Assembly: GCF_000735525.1 (NCBI RefSeq)
Contig: NZ_JMPR01000028.1
Span: forward strand, 1-64,000
Direction of reading: 5' to 3'
Length of the DNA: 64,000 bases
Source of the DNA: Tatumella ptyseos ATCC 33301
GTDB taxonomy: Bacteria > Pseudomonadota > Gammaproteobacteria > Enterobacterales > Enterobacteriaceae
Each line of letters opens with the position of its first letter. The first letter of the stretch is position 1. The notes under the pieces are model-generated. The model saw nothing but the letters and a program-made list of their open reading frames with translations. It ran no database searches and was not told where the DNA came from. The translations under genes and the position numbers were made by a program. Positions 38,201 to 47,244 of the stretch are shown here, in pieces.

Positions 38201-38947
38201 CGGCAAAAGGCGCTGATGGATGTCCAAAGCAAAGGTGCGGCCAACCAGCAGGCTATCAGCCTAGCACTTCACAAAACGGAGATGGAATCAGCGCAGACGT
38301 CATTCTCTACTATCACCGACTCAATGGGTACTATGTTCGGGCAGCAGTCGGGAATGTATAAAGCCGCGTTTGCCACACAAAAGGCATTTGCTATTGCTCA
38401 GGCAGGAATACAGCTACCCATGGCAATGGCTCAGGCCATGGCTAACCTGCCGTTTCCAGCCAACTTAGCCGCGGTTGCCAACGTTGTCGCACTGATGAGC
38501 ACCATCACCTCAAGCATCACCAGTGTCGCCGCGAACGGCTTCCAGTCAGGAGGGTATACCGGTAACGGTGGCGTGAGTGATATTGCCGGTGTTGTTCACG
38601 GACAGGAGTTCGTTATGGATGCTGCGGCAACGAAGCGGATCGGCGTCAGCAATCTTGAAGCCATTCGCAGAAATGGGCTGGATGCCACTCTGTCACGTTC
38701 AGGTTTCGGGACTGGCGCCAAAAATGTCAGTAATTCAACAGCCACAACTAATCAGACGCAGCATGTTACTCAGCAGATATCAATCAATGGCAACCCATCT
38801 GATGCAACCATCCAGCTTGTGCAGCAAGCCGCAAAACAGGGCGCTCAGCAGGGGTACAAGATGGTTGCAGGAGATCTGGCTGCGGGAAAGGGGCAAGTGC
38901 ATAAGTCACTGACTGCCGGATATAACACTTCAAGGAGAACGGGTTAA
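35234..38947 (+). CDS. Tail tape measure protein
   Basis: The 1237-aa protein (ATG 35234, MAEQTSRLAVIIDSSGAQKS) has an N-terminal TMP_2-type repeat region (residues about 60-390) in which a unit of about 80 residues recurs (LDPVSASVRRLEQDQQSLQS, IDPVSSALRNLEKQQNDLSA, LDPLGESFRKLSQQQQQLDD), a hydrophobic central segment (FGGLGATIKGVGTYVAGLVN, VAAAAVGVLGLAYYEGA) and a C-terminal lambda-tape-measure domain (FQSGGYTGNGGVSDIAGVVH). It sets tail length and helps DNA entry. Confidence 0.93.
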   Translation: MAEQTSRLAVIIDSSGAQKSAETLASALDNLSQEGKKAETATDNLSSATKDLNSWLKQGPKAASDASKAIEDEAKSLNSLLEKIRPTNKALSQLDSMSKQLSQSFSKGLINESQFNTYDKILGNLVDKYEKVDDELTGIAQAEREAAAAAKATQQAHEAEALALQKMLDKLDPVSASVRRLEQDQQSLQSALSSGRISGEEYDKYSESIARARKEVTGEAQAERDAAKAREQQEQSFQRMLDKIDPVSSALRNLEKQQNDLSAALSSGKISAGQYGLYAQKVDEARREVNGEAQAERDAAKAHDAQVASLQRLLAQLDPLGESFRKLSQQQQQLDDAKSSGMLSTDRYTELSAALTKTRDELQKTAEVSHTTAHAMQMLPMQMSYILSGLASGQSPFMVLIQQGGWLTGMFGGLGATIKGVGTYVAGLVNPFTVAAAAVGVLGLAYYEGAAEQEEFRKSLILTGNQVGKTSGQLSEMAATISNVTGSTHGQAASVINQVVSAGNIAGDSLQKVSSAIVSISDATGQATDKLVSDFSNIANDPVAAVTKLNDQYHFLTLATYNQIKALQDEGNQQDAARVANDAYANALTQRAGEIKNSLGTLETIWNSVGEAAKGAWDSMLDIGRGQTLQQQIANVQKQISDIQGNVKPGAFGLGGIGDDGVQNKQLAALKSQLLFLQSQATTQDVLNGFVDKHNQAQQAGIKAQEYIDNLQQQSLSNAEKRTKEQNLLTEALEKTRAAGTSISAAEEAQLRQDIDNKYKDPAAPKQRQGKAYTEDAGSRLVDQIDQQTAALSAQLNTTEKLSSVTQQRVKFEQQLAEIQRKVANSQPITADQQSLLNHQKEIQQAYDRQEALQKSVTTLDDYRKMMLEIAPKEQKQNDVLQKRLDILKQMVALKKLSPEDASKQASDLISKSVLPDSVISGVNAAGGTLKSGATNSDLSGQGMNMIGLQSNPQLETIAKLRKAQTDYASWLNSQEKAINSASFANEQDRQKALMDVQSKGAANQQAISLALHKTEMESAQTSFSTITDSMGTMFGQQSGMYKAAFATQKAFAIAQAGIQLPMAMAQAMANLPFPANLAAVANVVALMSTITSSITSVAANGFQSGGYTGNGGVSDIAGVVHGQEFVMDAAATKRIGVSNLEAIRRNGLDATLSRSGFGTGAKNVSNSTATTNQTQHVTQQISINGNPSDATIQLVQQAAKQGAQQGYKMVAGDLAAGKGQVHKSLTAGYNTSRRTG

Positions 38948-39411
38948 TGGCAGACATCTACTATCCACACCAATATCTGCCATTACCTCAGCAGGATGGC
39001 TATGCGTTCCAGCCTATCAGCCCGCTCCGGCGCACAGACCTTACATCCGGTCGTGCGAGGCAGCGCAGGCTGTATACCTCAACTCCCACCCAGGCGTCAG
39101 TGACCTGGCTGTTTACCACTGACCCGCAGTGCCAGGTGTTTGAGGCGTGGTTCCGGGATGCTCTAACAGACGGTGCATCCTGGTTCTATATGCGCCTGCA
39201 GACTCCGGTAGGCACCAAGGACTATAAATGCCGTTTCACGGATATTTATCAGGGCCCGACGCTGGTTGCCCCGATTTATTGGCAATACACCGCCACGCTG
39301 GAATTGTGGGAACGGCCTTTGCCGCCGGTTGGCTGGGGTAATTATCCGGAGCTGCTTATCGGTTCCGATATCATTGATATTGCCATCAACAAGGAGTGGC
39401 CGCAGGCATGA
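38947..39411 (+). CDS. Tail tip protein (gpM-like position), 154 aa
   Basis: MADIYYPHQYLPLPQQDGYA starts a 154-aa protein with TWLFTTDPQCQVFEAWFRDA and WQYTATLELWERP. It follows the tape measure in the slot of lambda M and resembles tip proteins of this type. The start overlaps the tape-measure stop. Confidence 0.72.
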   Translation: MADIYYPHQYLPLPQQDGYAFQPISPLRRTDLTSGRARQRRLYTSTPTQASVTWLFTTDPQCQVFEAWFRDALTDGASWFYMRLQTPVGTKDYKCRFTDIYQGPTLVAPIYWQYTATLELWERPLPPVGWGNYPELLIGSDIIDIAINKEWPQA

Positions 39412-39890
39412 CAGTATTAAACCGGCTCTATGCATCGTCCGGCCCGGAAGTGCTGATTAACACTCTGCAAATCAATGTAGGCGATGACGTTTATTATCTC
39501 TGCCAGGGGTATGACGACATTGTCGCTACAGACGAAAGTGGCAATAGCCTGACGTTTACTGCATGCGCTATGGATGTCGCGCTTCCGGCCAGAAACACAG
39601 ACGGTACGCAGGATTTGAATATAGCGATCAGCAACGTTGACGGGATTGTCTCCACTACTATCCGGAATGCTCTGAACTCTCTCAGCGGAGCGACAGTGAC
39701 ATACCGGCAATACATTTCCACCGACCTTTCAGCACCGTCATCAACGCCTTATACCATGGCGATTAAAACAGGCCAATGGACATCCCTGCAGGTGCAAATC
39801 ACCGCCGGTTACATGAACTGGCTTGATACAGCGTGGCCGCGTTACCGGTACACGCTTCCCGATCACCCCGGGCTTCGTTACATCAGCTAA
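39408..39890 (+). CDS. Tail tip protein (DUF1833, gpL-like), 160 aa
   Basis: ATG 39408 (MTVLNRLYASSGPEVLINTL) overlaps the previous stop. The sequence DDVYYLCQGYDDIVATDESG, AMDVALPARNTDG and YMNWLDTAWPRYRYTLPDHP matches DUF1833 tail proteins, which fill the lambda L position. A structural role at the tip is likely. Confidence 0.78.
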   Translation: MTVLNRLYASSGPEVLINTLQINVGDDVYYLCQGYDDIVATDESGNSLTFTACAMDVALPARNTDGTQDLNIAISNVDGIVSTTIRNALNSLSGATVTYRQYISTDLSAPSSTPYTMAIKTGQWTSLQVQITAGYMNWLDTAWPRYRYTLPDHPGLRYIS

Positions 39891-39899
39891 GAGGCATCC

Positions 39900-40280
39900 A
39901 TGTTCAATCCAGACAAATACCTGACTGTCCGCTGGCAGATGGGGGGAAGGGTGTACCCGGTCCTCGACTGCTACGGCCTTGTTCATGAGGTCAGGAGAGA
40001 CCTGGGATTTCCTGAGTGGCCGCTGTTTGAGTCGGTCACGAAAGACGGCAGGCAGATGGCCGACTTCTGCGATGAATACCGGAAGCAGATAAAACCGTGC
40101 CAGCCATCGCCCGGCGCAGTTGCGGCCTGCTACAGCGGCGGCCTGATTGGTCATCTTGCTGTGGTGGTCGAGATTAATGGCGAACTGATGGCGGCAGAAT
40201 CCAACCCGAAGCGGAATATCACCTTTATGCCGATGTCCCGCTTTGAGCGGCGATTTCAAAAAGTGGAGTATTACCAGTGA
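39900..40280 (+). CDS. NlpC/P60-type tail peptidase (gpK-like), 126 aa
   Basis: The conserved Cys lies in VLDCYGLVHEVRRDLGFPEW and the His in GLIGHLAVVVEINGELM, with the following NPKRNITFMPMSRF. These form an NlpC/P60 active site as in the C-terminal half of lambda K. It may cut peptidoglycan during DNA entry. It ends in an ATGA overlap with the I-J-like gene. Confidence 0.85.
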   Translation: MFNPDKYLTVRWQMGGRVYPVLDCYGLVHEVRRDLGFPEWPLFESVTKDGRQMADFCDEYRKQIKPCQPSPGAVAACYSGGLIGHLAVVVEINGELMAAESNPKRNITFMPMSRFERRFQKVEYYQ

Positions 40281-43200
40281 CCATCAGAATTTACCCATCA
40301 AGGCTGCCAGGAGAGCCGCTGGAAACGCATGAGCATGGTGACACGACCATTCATCAATGGATGGCGGAAAACGTCAGTGGCTATGGGCCAGATAATCCGC
40401 AAAGAGTTATCTTCGAGGTCAACCGACGCGCGGTACCTCCCGGTGAGTGGGCATTATGTTATATCAGGCCAGATACAGATGTGAAAGTCTACCCGATACC
40501 CGGAGCCGACCCCGTCACCTGGGCTGTGGTTGCAGCGGTTGTAATTTCAGTGGCATCAGCGGCGTACTCAATCGTGATGATGTCAAAGCTCGGAAAGGGG
40601 GCTTCGACCGCAACGGGCGATCAGCTTAACCTGAATCCGGCGCAGGCCAATACCGCAAAGCTTGGCGACCCAATCCGGGAAATATTCGGCCAATATCGGG
40701 TTTATCCGGATTATCTTGTCCAGCCTGTCAGTCGTTTTGATACCAGCGATCCGCAGATTTACCGCACAGAAATGTTTCTCAGTATTGGCGTGGGGAATTT
40801 CTCAATCAGCAGTGCAGATATCAAAATCGGGAATACACCTATTTCATCATTCGGAGATGATGCCACGTTTACGCTCTACGCTCCTGGCGCTGACGTGTCT
40901 GGCGATAGTCGTGCAGACAACTGGTATAACTCGACCGAGGTTGGCGGCACTACTTCCGGAACGTCCGGCCTTGATCTGGCATCGACGGGCTCAAATAAAG
41001 TGAGTATCAGCGCTGATGCTATTACTGTGTCCGGGAACACTATCACTCTGATAGGGGAGACAGCTTCAGATGATGATGACGATGATACTGCGGCAGAAAC
41101 TGATACCAAGGTGCCTGATTCCTGGGTGAGCGGGACAGTTCTTACTGTGGTTGTGCCGGATAGCTTCACAGTAGCGACTGAGTCGGGGCACACGCGGATT
41201 TATGGTGATTTCACTGAACTGGCTCCCTACGTCGGAATGCCGGTAAGCGCGGAATGGAGCTCATTCGATTATGACTTATATATTGCGTCGTATGACAAAG
41301 GGACTACAGCAGTGCCGGGCGCTGGCGGTAATGCCGCATCAGTAACAGCCAGCGCCGCTCCGACGACATATGACTTCAGCTCGTCTGCATTGTCGTTCAC
41401 TCTGACCTGGTCAGGCGTGAGTTATATCATTTCGCTGTCTGCCAATTACACCACGATGTCTGGCCTGGTTGACACGATCACAGACCAGTTAACGGGTAGC
41501 GGGTTAGTTGCTCAGGATAATAGCGGCCGGCTTGAAATTGTCGAGCCTACAAGCCCGTTCAGTGGGAACAGCATTGGCTACACCGTATTGCCTTCCGCCA
41601 TTTTTGGCGGCTCTCCGGTGGTTGTTAGCGGAACCGCATCAAGTGGCGGGACTCCGGAGGTTTTGCCATCAATCACCCTGGCATATGGTAGTGCGACCGG
41701 TACATTGTTTAATGGTATGCCTACCGGTACGCAGAGGATCGCTTTCGGGCCGAAGGGTAACCAGTATCAGATCACCGATGTTGACGGGCTAGCCATTACC
41801 GTTGAACGGATTATCGAAGTTGCCGCAACCACAACAACTGCAAGCACGACGAAAGTTGATGCAGACTGGCCGGGGTTTACAGAGCGCACTTTGCTGGACG
41901 CCACTGTCACAGGGATTAATGACAGCTACAACTGGATGGGTCCATTCCTATGCTGCCCTGATGGCGAAACCACTACCGAAGTAGAGCTTAATTTCATCTA
42001 CCCACAAGGATTATTGTATGTGGGAAGCAAAGATGGCTCCTGGCACTATCATGAGGTACAGATCACCGTTCAGTACCGGATTTTAGGAGCTACAGACTGG
42101 ACATCTGTGGCTATCACTCACGGTAATGAGACAATTAATGAAATCGGGTATACGAACGTCATAACTTTGCCGTCTGCCGGAAATTATGAGTTTCGTATGA
42201 AGCGTGACACTCCGCTGTGGAGCTCCCCGACCCGTGACTCCGTGCAGTGGCAGGCAATGAGGTCGAAACTATCCAAACGACCGGGCAGTTACAAAAACAT
42301 CACCACCCTGGGTGTCACCATCCGCACTGGTAACCGTCTGGCGTCACAGTCAGATCGCCGGGTGAGCGTTGTTGCTAATCGTCTTTATGATGGCTACACA
42401 TCCAGGAGCATCAGTGGCGCACTGAATCACCTTCTCGCCGATACCGGGGCGCAGGTAGATACCGATGCCATAAGCGCATTGGAAACTAATTACTGGACGC
42501 CACGCGGTGAAACTTTCGATTTCTCCGCTGACACTGACAGTACCTCAATGCTGGATATCATGCAGAAGATCGCAACAGCCGGGATGGGGTACTTTCACCT
42601 GAGTGACGGGCTGGCGACGGTAGGCCGGGAAGGTATAAAAAGCTGGTCCGGGGTAATCAGTCCGCAGGAAACAACGGAGGAGCTGACGACCTCATTTAAG
42701 GCGCCATCCTCGGATGATTATGACGGAGTGGATGTCACGTTTATTAGTTCAACGACCTGGGCTGAGGAAACGGTCCAGTGCCGGACCTCTGATAATCCGA
42801 CGCCGACTAAAGTGGAGGCTTATAAACTGGATGGCGTGGTGACGCAGGATCGGGCTTATCGAATCGGTATGCGCCGCCTAATGAAGTATACCTATCAGCG
42901 GTTATCTTTCTCTTTATCCACCGAGCTTGATGCACTGTGCTATCGGTTTGGTGACAGGCTAATACTGACGGACGATATTCCTGGCAGTAACACAATCAGC
43001 TGTCTTGTCACTGATATGAGTTATACCAGTGACCTGATAATCATAGGCGTATCGGAGCCTCTCGACTGGACATTCACAAATCCACGGATTGTTATCCGGT
43101 ACCAGGACGGCAGCGCATCAGCGTTGCTTACACCCACTCAGATTGATGACTTCACTTTCAGCATCCCTTACAGCACCGATATTGCACCTGAAGCATGGGA

Positions 43201-43384
43201 GATGAGTATGGGGGCAATTGAGCCACCACGGGTAATTTTCTGCAGTTCAGAAAGCGTGGGCTATGACTCACTGATTTCAGAGATTGCACCGGAGAGTGAC
43301 GGGACCTGCCAGGTAACGGCTACGGCCTACGATGAACGGTTCTATCAGCATGACGACGACACCTATCCGGGTGATGTCAGCTAA
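40277..43384 (+). CDS. Tip attachment protein, fused I-like and J-like parts, 1035 aa
   Basis: The N-terminal 110 residues (MTIRIYPSRLPGEPLETHEH, a membrane-like WAVVAAVVISVASAAYSIV) resemble lambda I-type tail assembly proteins, and the rest (LGDPIREIFGQYRVYPDYLV, SGALNHLLADTGAQVDTDAI, AGMGYFHLSDGLATVGREGI) resembles the J/TipJ core that binds the host receptor. Inserts at residues 215-530 are Ser/Thr/Gly-rich. Two genes of lambda therefore appear joined into one frame here. Confidence 0.85.
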   Translation: MTIRIYPSRLPGEPLETHEHGDTTIHQWMAENVSGYGPDNPQRVIFEVNRRAVPPGEWALCYIRPDTDVKVYPIPGADPVTWAVVAAVVISVASAAYSIVMMSKLGKGASTATGDQLNLNPAQANTAKLGDPIREIFGQYRVYPDYLVQPVSRFDTSDPQIYRTEMFLSIGVGNFSISSADIKIGNTPISSFGDDATFTLYAPGADVSGDSRADNWYNSTEVGGTTSGTSGLDLASTGSNKVSISADAITVSGNTITLIGETASDDDDDDTAAETDTKVPDSWVSGTVLTVVVPDSFTVATESGHTRIYGDFTELAPYVGMPVSAEWSSFDYDLYIASYDKGTTAVPGAGGNAASVTASAAPTTYDFSSSALSFTLTWSGVSYIISLSANYTTMSGLVDTITDQLTGSGLVAQDNSGRLEIVEPTSPFSGNSIGYTVLPSAIFGGSPVVVSGTASSGGTPEVLPSITLAYGSATGTLFNGMPTGTQRIAFGPKGNQYQITDVDGLAITVERIIEVAATTTTASTTKVDADWPGFTERTLLDATVTGINDSYNWMGPFLCCPDGETTTEVELNFIYPQGLLYVGSKDGSWHYHEVQITVQYRILGATDWTSVAITHGNETINEIGYTNVITLPSAGNYEFRMKRDTPLWSSPTRDSVQWQAMRSKLSKRPGSYKNITTLGVTIRTGNRLASQSDRRVSVVANRLYDGYTSRSISGALNHLLADTGAQVDTDAISALETNYWTPRGETFDFSADTDSTSMLDIMQKIATAGMGYFHLSDGLATVGREGIKSWSGVISPQETTEELTTSFKAPSSDDYDGVDVTFISSTTWAEETVQCRTSDNPTPTKVEAYKLDGVVTQDRAYRIGMRRLMKYTYQRLSFSLSTELDALCYRFGDRLILTDDIPGSNTISCLVTDMSYTSDLIIIGVSEPLDWTFTNPRIVIRYQDGSASALLTPTQIDDFTFSIPYSTDIAPEAWEMSMGAIEPPRVIFCSSESVGYDSLISEIAPESDGTCQVTATAYDERFYQHDDDTYPGDVS

Positions 43385-43402
43385 CTAAATCTAATCAAAA
43401 TT

Positions 43403-43425
43403 AACCCGCTTCGGCGGGTTTTCTC
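43403..43425 (+). terminator. Terminator between tip and fibre genes
   Basis: AACCCGC-TTCG-GCGGGTTTTCTC, a compact hairpin with a partial U-tract just after the tip gene. Confidence 0.65.
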
Positions 43426-43442
43426 GTTTCTGAGGCTTATAA

Positions 43443-45344
43443 ATGGCGACTTACAATACGAACAACCCTTTAGGCTCTGCCGATCCGCGCGACCTGCTTG
43501 ATAACTCACAGATTGCCGACCATTTCGTGAGCGATCCAGAGAATGAGTCCTGGCCTGACAGGTTCGGTAATGCGCGAAAGACATGGAAGGGTATTGAAGC
43601 AGATGCGGCCGCAAAGCTTGACCAGATTGCAGACAATGCTTCCAGCCAATTAGCTGCAGAGAATGATAGCTTCCAGCAGTTCCTGCTGAACTCTGGCTAT
43701 GAGCCACTGGCTGATTATGTTGATGGACCAATTACGTTTGAGCGGCGCAACCAAATCACTGCATATAACGGCGAGTTTTATCGACCAAAAGCCTCCGTAA
43801 CCCTCCCATACACCACCACCGGCAATACAGCGACAACCTGGGCGACAGACGAGAGTAATTTTGTTGCTGTGGGTGATGCAGTGCTGCGGCAGGATCTGGC
43901 ATCCACTTCCGGCTACAAGATAGTCGGCGGCTTTTACTCGCAGGAGGGTGATCCGACAACATCCCCGGATTCAGGCAATAATCTCGACGGGCGACGAGGC
44001 GCTCGCGGACAATTCGATGTTATATCTGCGCCCTGGGAGCCGAAGGGTGTAGCCGGGATCACATTCGGGGGAGATAACGGACGGGGTACATTCACCATAG
44101 ACGAGCGAGGTATGGTCCGAACTTCCGTCTGGTATAAAGGGCTCAGGATGCAGAGTAATGTCCTGCTGCCAGTGCTTCAAAGTCTCGGGTTTAAGTCTGG
44201 CCCCGACTCACTTGAAGGTGTGATGCTTCGCATGGGGAACCCGGACTCATCCCCTACGATATTTGTGGATTATGATGCGTCTGGGCTGCCGGTTCTTGGC
44301 CTGATGAATGCACAGCAATTCGGCGAATATGGGTACCCTAATCCGTCAGATGAGGGGTACTCATATAATTTGTACTGGACAAGGAAGCAGGTTCAATCTG
44401 CAATCAATACGGCAATATCTGGATATCAGCAATATTTTACTTACCCCTTGCCAAGTAATGACACTACCAGTCATGTATGGGTGCCGGTTGCTAAATTCAC
44501 TACAGCAACAGGAACAGGAAACGCGAACGGGGTATTTAAGGCACTAATAACGGTCGCTGGTAATGTATTCCCGAATGGTCGTTCATACCTTATTTCGGGT
44601 AACTCCAGAGGATTAAGCAGTGTTTCACTAACCTCATCAAATGTTAATTCATATTTTAATATTACTGCATTAGATGCCCCGGCTTCAGATGATGCCAATA
44701 ATGTAAATTACATTCTCAGTATGGGTGTTGTTCAGTCTGCGAATACAGTAACACTGTATGCAAAAATGCCATATAGTTGTGCTTATTCAACTATAAAAGC
44801 TCTAAATGTTGGATTTTCCGGATACGTGGCTTACACCCCATCGGCATTCACATCAGTATCAACTGAACCATCAGGGATAATTTATTTAACAACAATCAAG
44901 CCATACAACTCTTCAAATGTAACCGTTTCGTCAGATGGTACATTAATGGCAGCTTCACCAATTGTAAGGGTTGCTACCGACACAAATACATCTGACAGGG
45001 CAGATATTAACTCGGGGGGATTTAACTGGTCTGGTTCAGGCGCTGTTAATACTGAAGCATTCGAATATTCCGTTACTCATTCTTCAACGGGTACATATTT
45101 AATTCCTGGTGCAAAACTCGCAACAGAGGGTTGGCAATTTAAATCACCGAAATCTCCTACCGGTGGTGACGATCTTGCAGTAGTCGAAGTTTCCGATACT
45201 GACTCAGGAGTTCAGGTTCTGGTGTATGAGCGAACAATGCAAATAAGCGGTTCGTCCGTATCCATTGTTAAAGGGGATTTGATGGACGTTCCGTCAGATT
45301 CATGGGTTGATGTCAGGTTGTATGAAACTCCGGTTACTTATTAA
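43443..45344 (+). CDS. Tail fibre protein, 633 aa
   Basis: The N-terminal part (MATYNTNNPLGSADPRDLLD, then NSQIADHFVSDPENESWPDR, FGNARKTWKGIEADAAAKLD) is the virion-binding domain found on many phage fibres and endosialidase-type spikes. The middle is a Gly-rich beta region, and the C-terminal 300 residues are Ser/Thr/Asn-rich and more AT-rich than the N-terminus, a sign of recent exchange. No catalytic motif is visible. It is the likely anchor for the following spike. Confidence 0.8.
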   Translation: MATYNTNNPLGSADPRDLLDNSQIADHFVSDPENESWPDRFGNARKTWKGIEADAAAKLDQIADNASSQLAAENDSFQQFLLNSGYEPLADYVDGPITFERRNQITAYNGEFYRPKASVTLPYTTTGNTATTWATDESNFVAVGDAVLRQDLASTSGYKIVGGFYSQEGDPTTSPDSGNNLDGRRGARGQFDVISAPWEPKGVAGITFGGDNGRGTFTIDERGMVRTSVWYKGLRMQSNVLLPVLQSLGFKSGPDSLEGVMLRMGNPDSSPTIFVDYDASGLPVLGLMNAQQFGEYGYPNPSDEGYSYNLYWTRKQVQSAINTAISGYQQYFTYPLPSNDTTSHVWVPVAKFTTATGTGNANGVFKALITVAGNVFPNGRSYLISGNSRGLSSVSLTSSNVNSYFNITALDAPASDDANNVNYILSMGVVQSANTVTLYAKMPYSCAYSTIKALNVGFSGYVAYTPSAFTSVSTEPSGIIYLTTIKPYNSSNVTVSSDGTLMAASPIVRVATDTNTSDRADINSGGFNWSGSGAVNTEAFEYSVTHSSTGTYLIPGAKLATEGWQFKSPKSPTGGDDLAVVEVSDTDSGVQVLVYERTMQISGSSVSIVKGDLMDVPSDSWVDVRLYETPVTY

Positions 45345-45352
45345 GGACTAAT

Positions 45353-46936
45353 ATGAATAATTATTATATAGACCCATCAGCAGCGGAAAATGGCACAGGA
45401 ACAATCGATAGTCCCTATAATTCCTGGGCAATACTGGAAACGCTGCAGCCTTCATTTCCTTTTACTATCAACGTGAAAAGGGGTACATCTGAGAGGGGGA
45501 ACTTTAGCTATCTTTCGCTCAGAAACCTTGTGTCAACAAGTGATGAACAGTCATTTATTCAGCCTTATGGAACCGGAGCTAACCCTGTAATTATTCAGGA
45601 TGACGGAACGGTGCCAGCCCTGGGAATAGTAATCCGGAAGACCACCCTGCTGATGATTGATTTTATCACCAATGAGGTAACACAGTCTGCCGATGTGGTT
45701 GCTTTGTCTGCGTTAACTACACTCACTGATACGTCAGTCGATGTGTATGCATCTAACTGCAATTTTAAATCGTTCCCGCACACGATGATAAGCCAGTATT
45801 GCAAGGGCATAGCAATTGTAGCTAACCGGGACGTTAATGCTGCAGCTAATAAAATGGGGTGCATTAATTGTACTTTTGATTATTTATCCAGGGGGGTTCA
45901 GATTTTAGGCAACTATAATGTTCCGTCAGACCAGGATGCCACAACAAATGTCGGTGACCGATATCGTACGAATGGCGCTATAGTTGACGGCTGCTCTTTT
46001 ACAAATATGCGGGATGACGGAGCTATCCTGAATCGCTGCACATCCCCGGAATCAGCTAATTATGACACTACCAATCCGCTGGTTTCTAAAATAAGTAACT
46101 GTTACTACTCAAGCTACAGGTCAAACACTGCAGCTACAGATAACTACACTCAAGCCCCTGCGGTTGCCTTCTGGACTGTTTACTCGAACAGAACGGTCAT
46201 TGAGTATTGTTCTGCTATTGGGTCATATGCATCCAGAGCAGACAGGATGGCTTTCGATTTTGATATTATGACGTGGGATTGTGTTATTCGTTATTGCTAC
46301 TCTGCTAATAACGCTGGCGGGATTTTGCTCTTTATATCCAATGCTGATGGTGACGGCTCTCAAGCGCAGCCATCAGGCACCAGTAACACCGAATGGTTTA
46401 TTAATCGCAGGTGGGGGCAGGGTAACAATGTCATGCATGATTGCGTATCATTTAACGATGGAATTAGCAGGGCAGCATCAGCATCAGCGCTTTGGATGTC
46501 TAAATTCAGATATTTCGGATACGCCAGCAATTGCACCGTGAAAAACTTAACTATTATTGACACTTTATCTGCTAACAGAGCGGCAATAGTGCATCAATAC
46601 GGAAAGTTCACTGCATCCGACAATGTCACCAGCATTAATATACAAGATACGATTTTTCACTATCGAAGATTAGCTGTTGCCCCTGGGATAATTCGCGGTG
46701 ATACAACCACTGACACACAAGGACTGGTTAAGTTTAAGTCTAACAACATGTATTCGGAAGCTGCGACAGGATTGTTTTCTATTCCGACTTACGCCGATGC
46801 AGGCGGTAACACATCTACAGATCCTGAGTTTGAATATATCCCGCAAGATGCGCCATCTACATTTGATTCAGCTAAACTGATAAGGATGATGAAAACCTCA
46901 GCATATTATGGAACGCTAGGTAATTTGGTTACCTGA
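45353..46936 (+). CDS. Tailspike-like right-handed beta-helix protein, 527 aa
   Basis: MNNYYIDPSAAENGTGTIDS opens a pectin-lyase-like beta-helix (repeated short strands with Asn ladders, e.g. KISNCYYSSYRSNTA, DGCSFTNMRDDGAILNRCTS, YCYSANNAGGILLF). Such proteins are polysaccharide-binding or depolymerising spikes. It has no virion-binding domain of its own, so it may attach to the 43443-45344 fibre. Base composition is more AT-rich than the tail genes. Confidence 0.75.
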   Translation: MNNYYIDPSAAENGTGTIDSPYNSWAILETLQPSFPFTINVKRGTSERGNFSYLSLRNLVSTSDEQSFIQPYGTGANPVIIQDDGTVPALGIVIRKTTLLMIDFITNEVTQSADVVALSALTTLTDTSVDVYASNCNFKSFPHTMISQYCKGIAIVANRDVNAAANKMGCINCTFDYLSRGVQILGNYNVPSDQDATTNVGDRYRTNGAIVDGCSFTNMRDDGAILNRCTSPESANYDTTNPLVSKISNCYYSSYRSNTAATDNYTQAPAVAFWTVYSNRTVIEYCSAIGSYASRADRMAFDFDIMTWDCVIRYCYSANNAGGILLFISNADGDGSQAQPSGTSNTEWFINRRWGQGNNVMHDCVSFNDGISRAASASALWMSKFRYFGYASNCTVKNLTIIDTLSANRAAIVHQYGKFTASDNVTSINIQDTIFHYRRLAVAPGIIRGDTTTDTQGLVKFKSNNMYSEAATGLFSIPTYADAGGNTSTDPEFEYIPQDAPSTFDSAKLIRMMKTSAYYGTLGNLVT

Positions 46937-46950
46937 CATGAGGAATTAAA

Positions 46951-47244
46951 ATGGCCTTCCCATCCCCAGCAGCAGATTACGTCGAAGCACGTTTAACCCC
47001 TGAGTCAGTGATGGGGATCACCGAATCCTCCGTCATCATCCCGACAGATGAAGGTTATGCCGTGGCCGAACCGGGCCTGCGGGTGAAGATGGGTAAAGTC
47101 GTTTTACTGGAGGTGTCCGGCCAGAAGGTATTCGCCACGGTAGGCGCTGGCCGGTTTATCACTGACGGTGGAATTATCGAAGGTGACGCACTGGACGATG
47201 CCAGAGTGATCGGAGTGGTGACGTACTTCGTGAAGAGTTTGTGA
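46951..47244 (+). CDS. Hypothetical phage protein at the distal end, 97 aa
   Basis: MAFPSPAADYVEARLTPESV begins like UmuD/LexA-type phage proteins (FPSPAxDYxExRL), and the rest (GLRVKMGKVVLLEVSGQKVF, GGIIEGDALDDARVIGVVTY) fits an S24-like beta fold, but the Ser/Lys catalytic pair is missing. It is the last rightward gene, convergent with the integrase. The function is unknown. Confidence 0.62.
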   Translation: MAFPSPAADYVEARLTPESVMGITESSVIIPTDEGYAVAEPGLRVKMGKVVLLEVSGQKVFATVGAGRFITDGGIIEGDALDDARVIGVVTYFVKSL

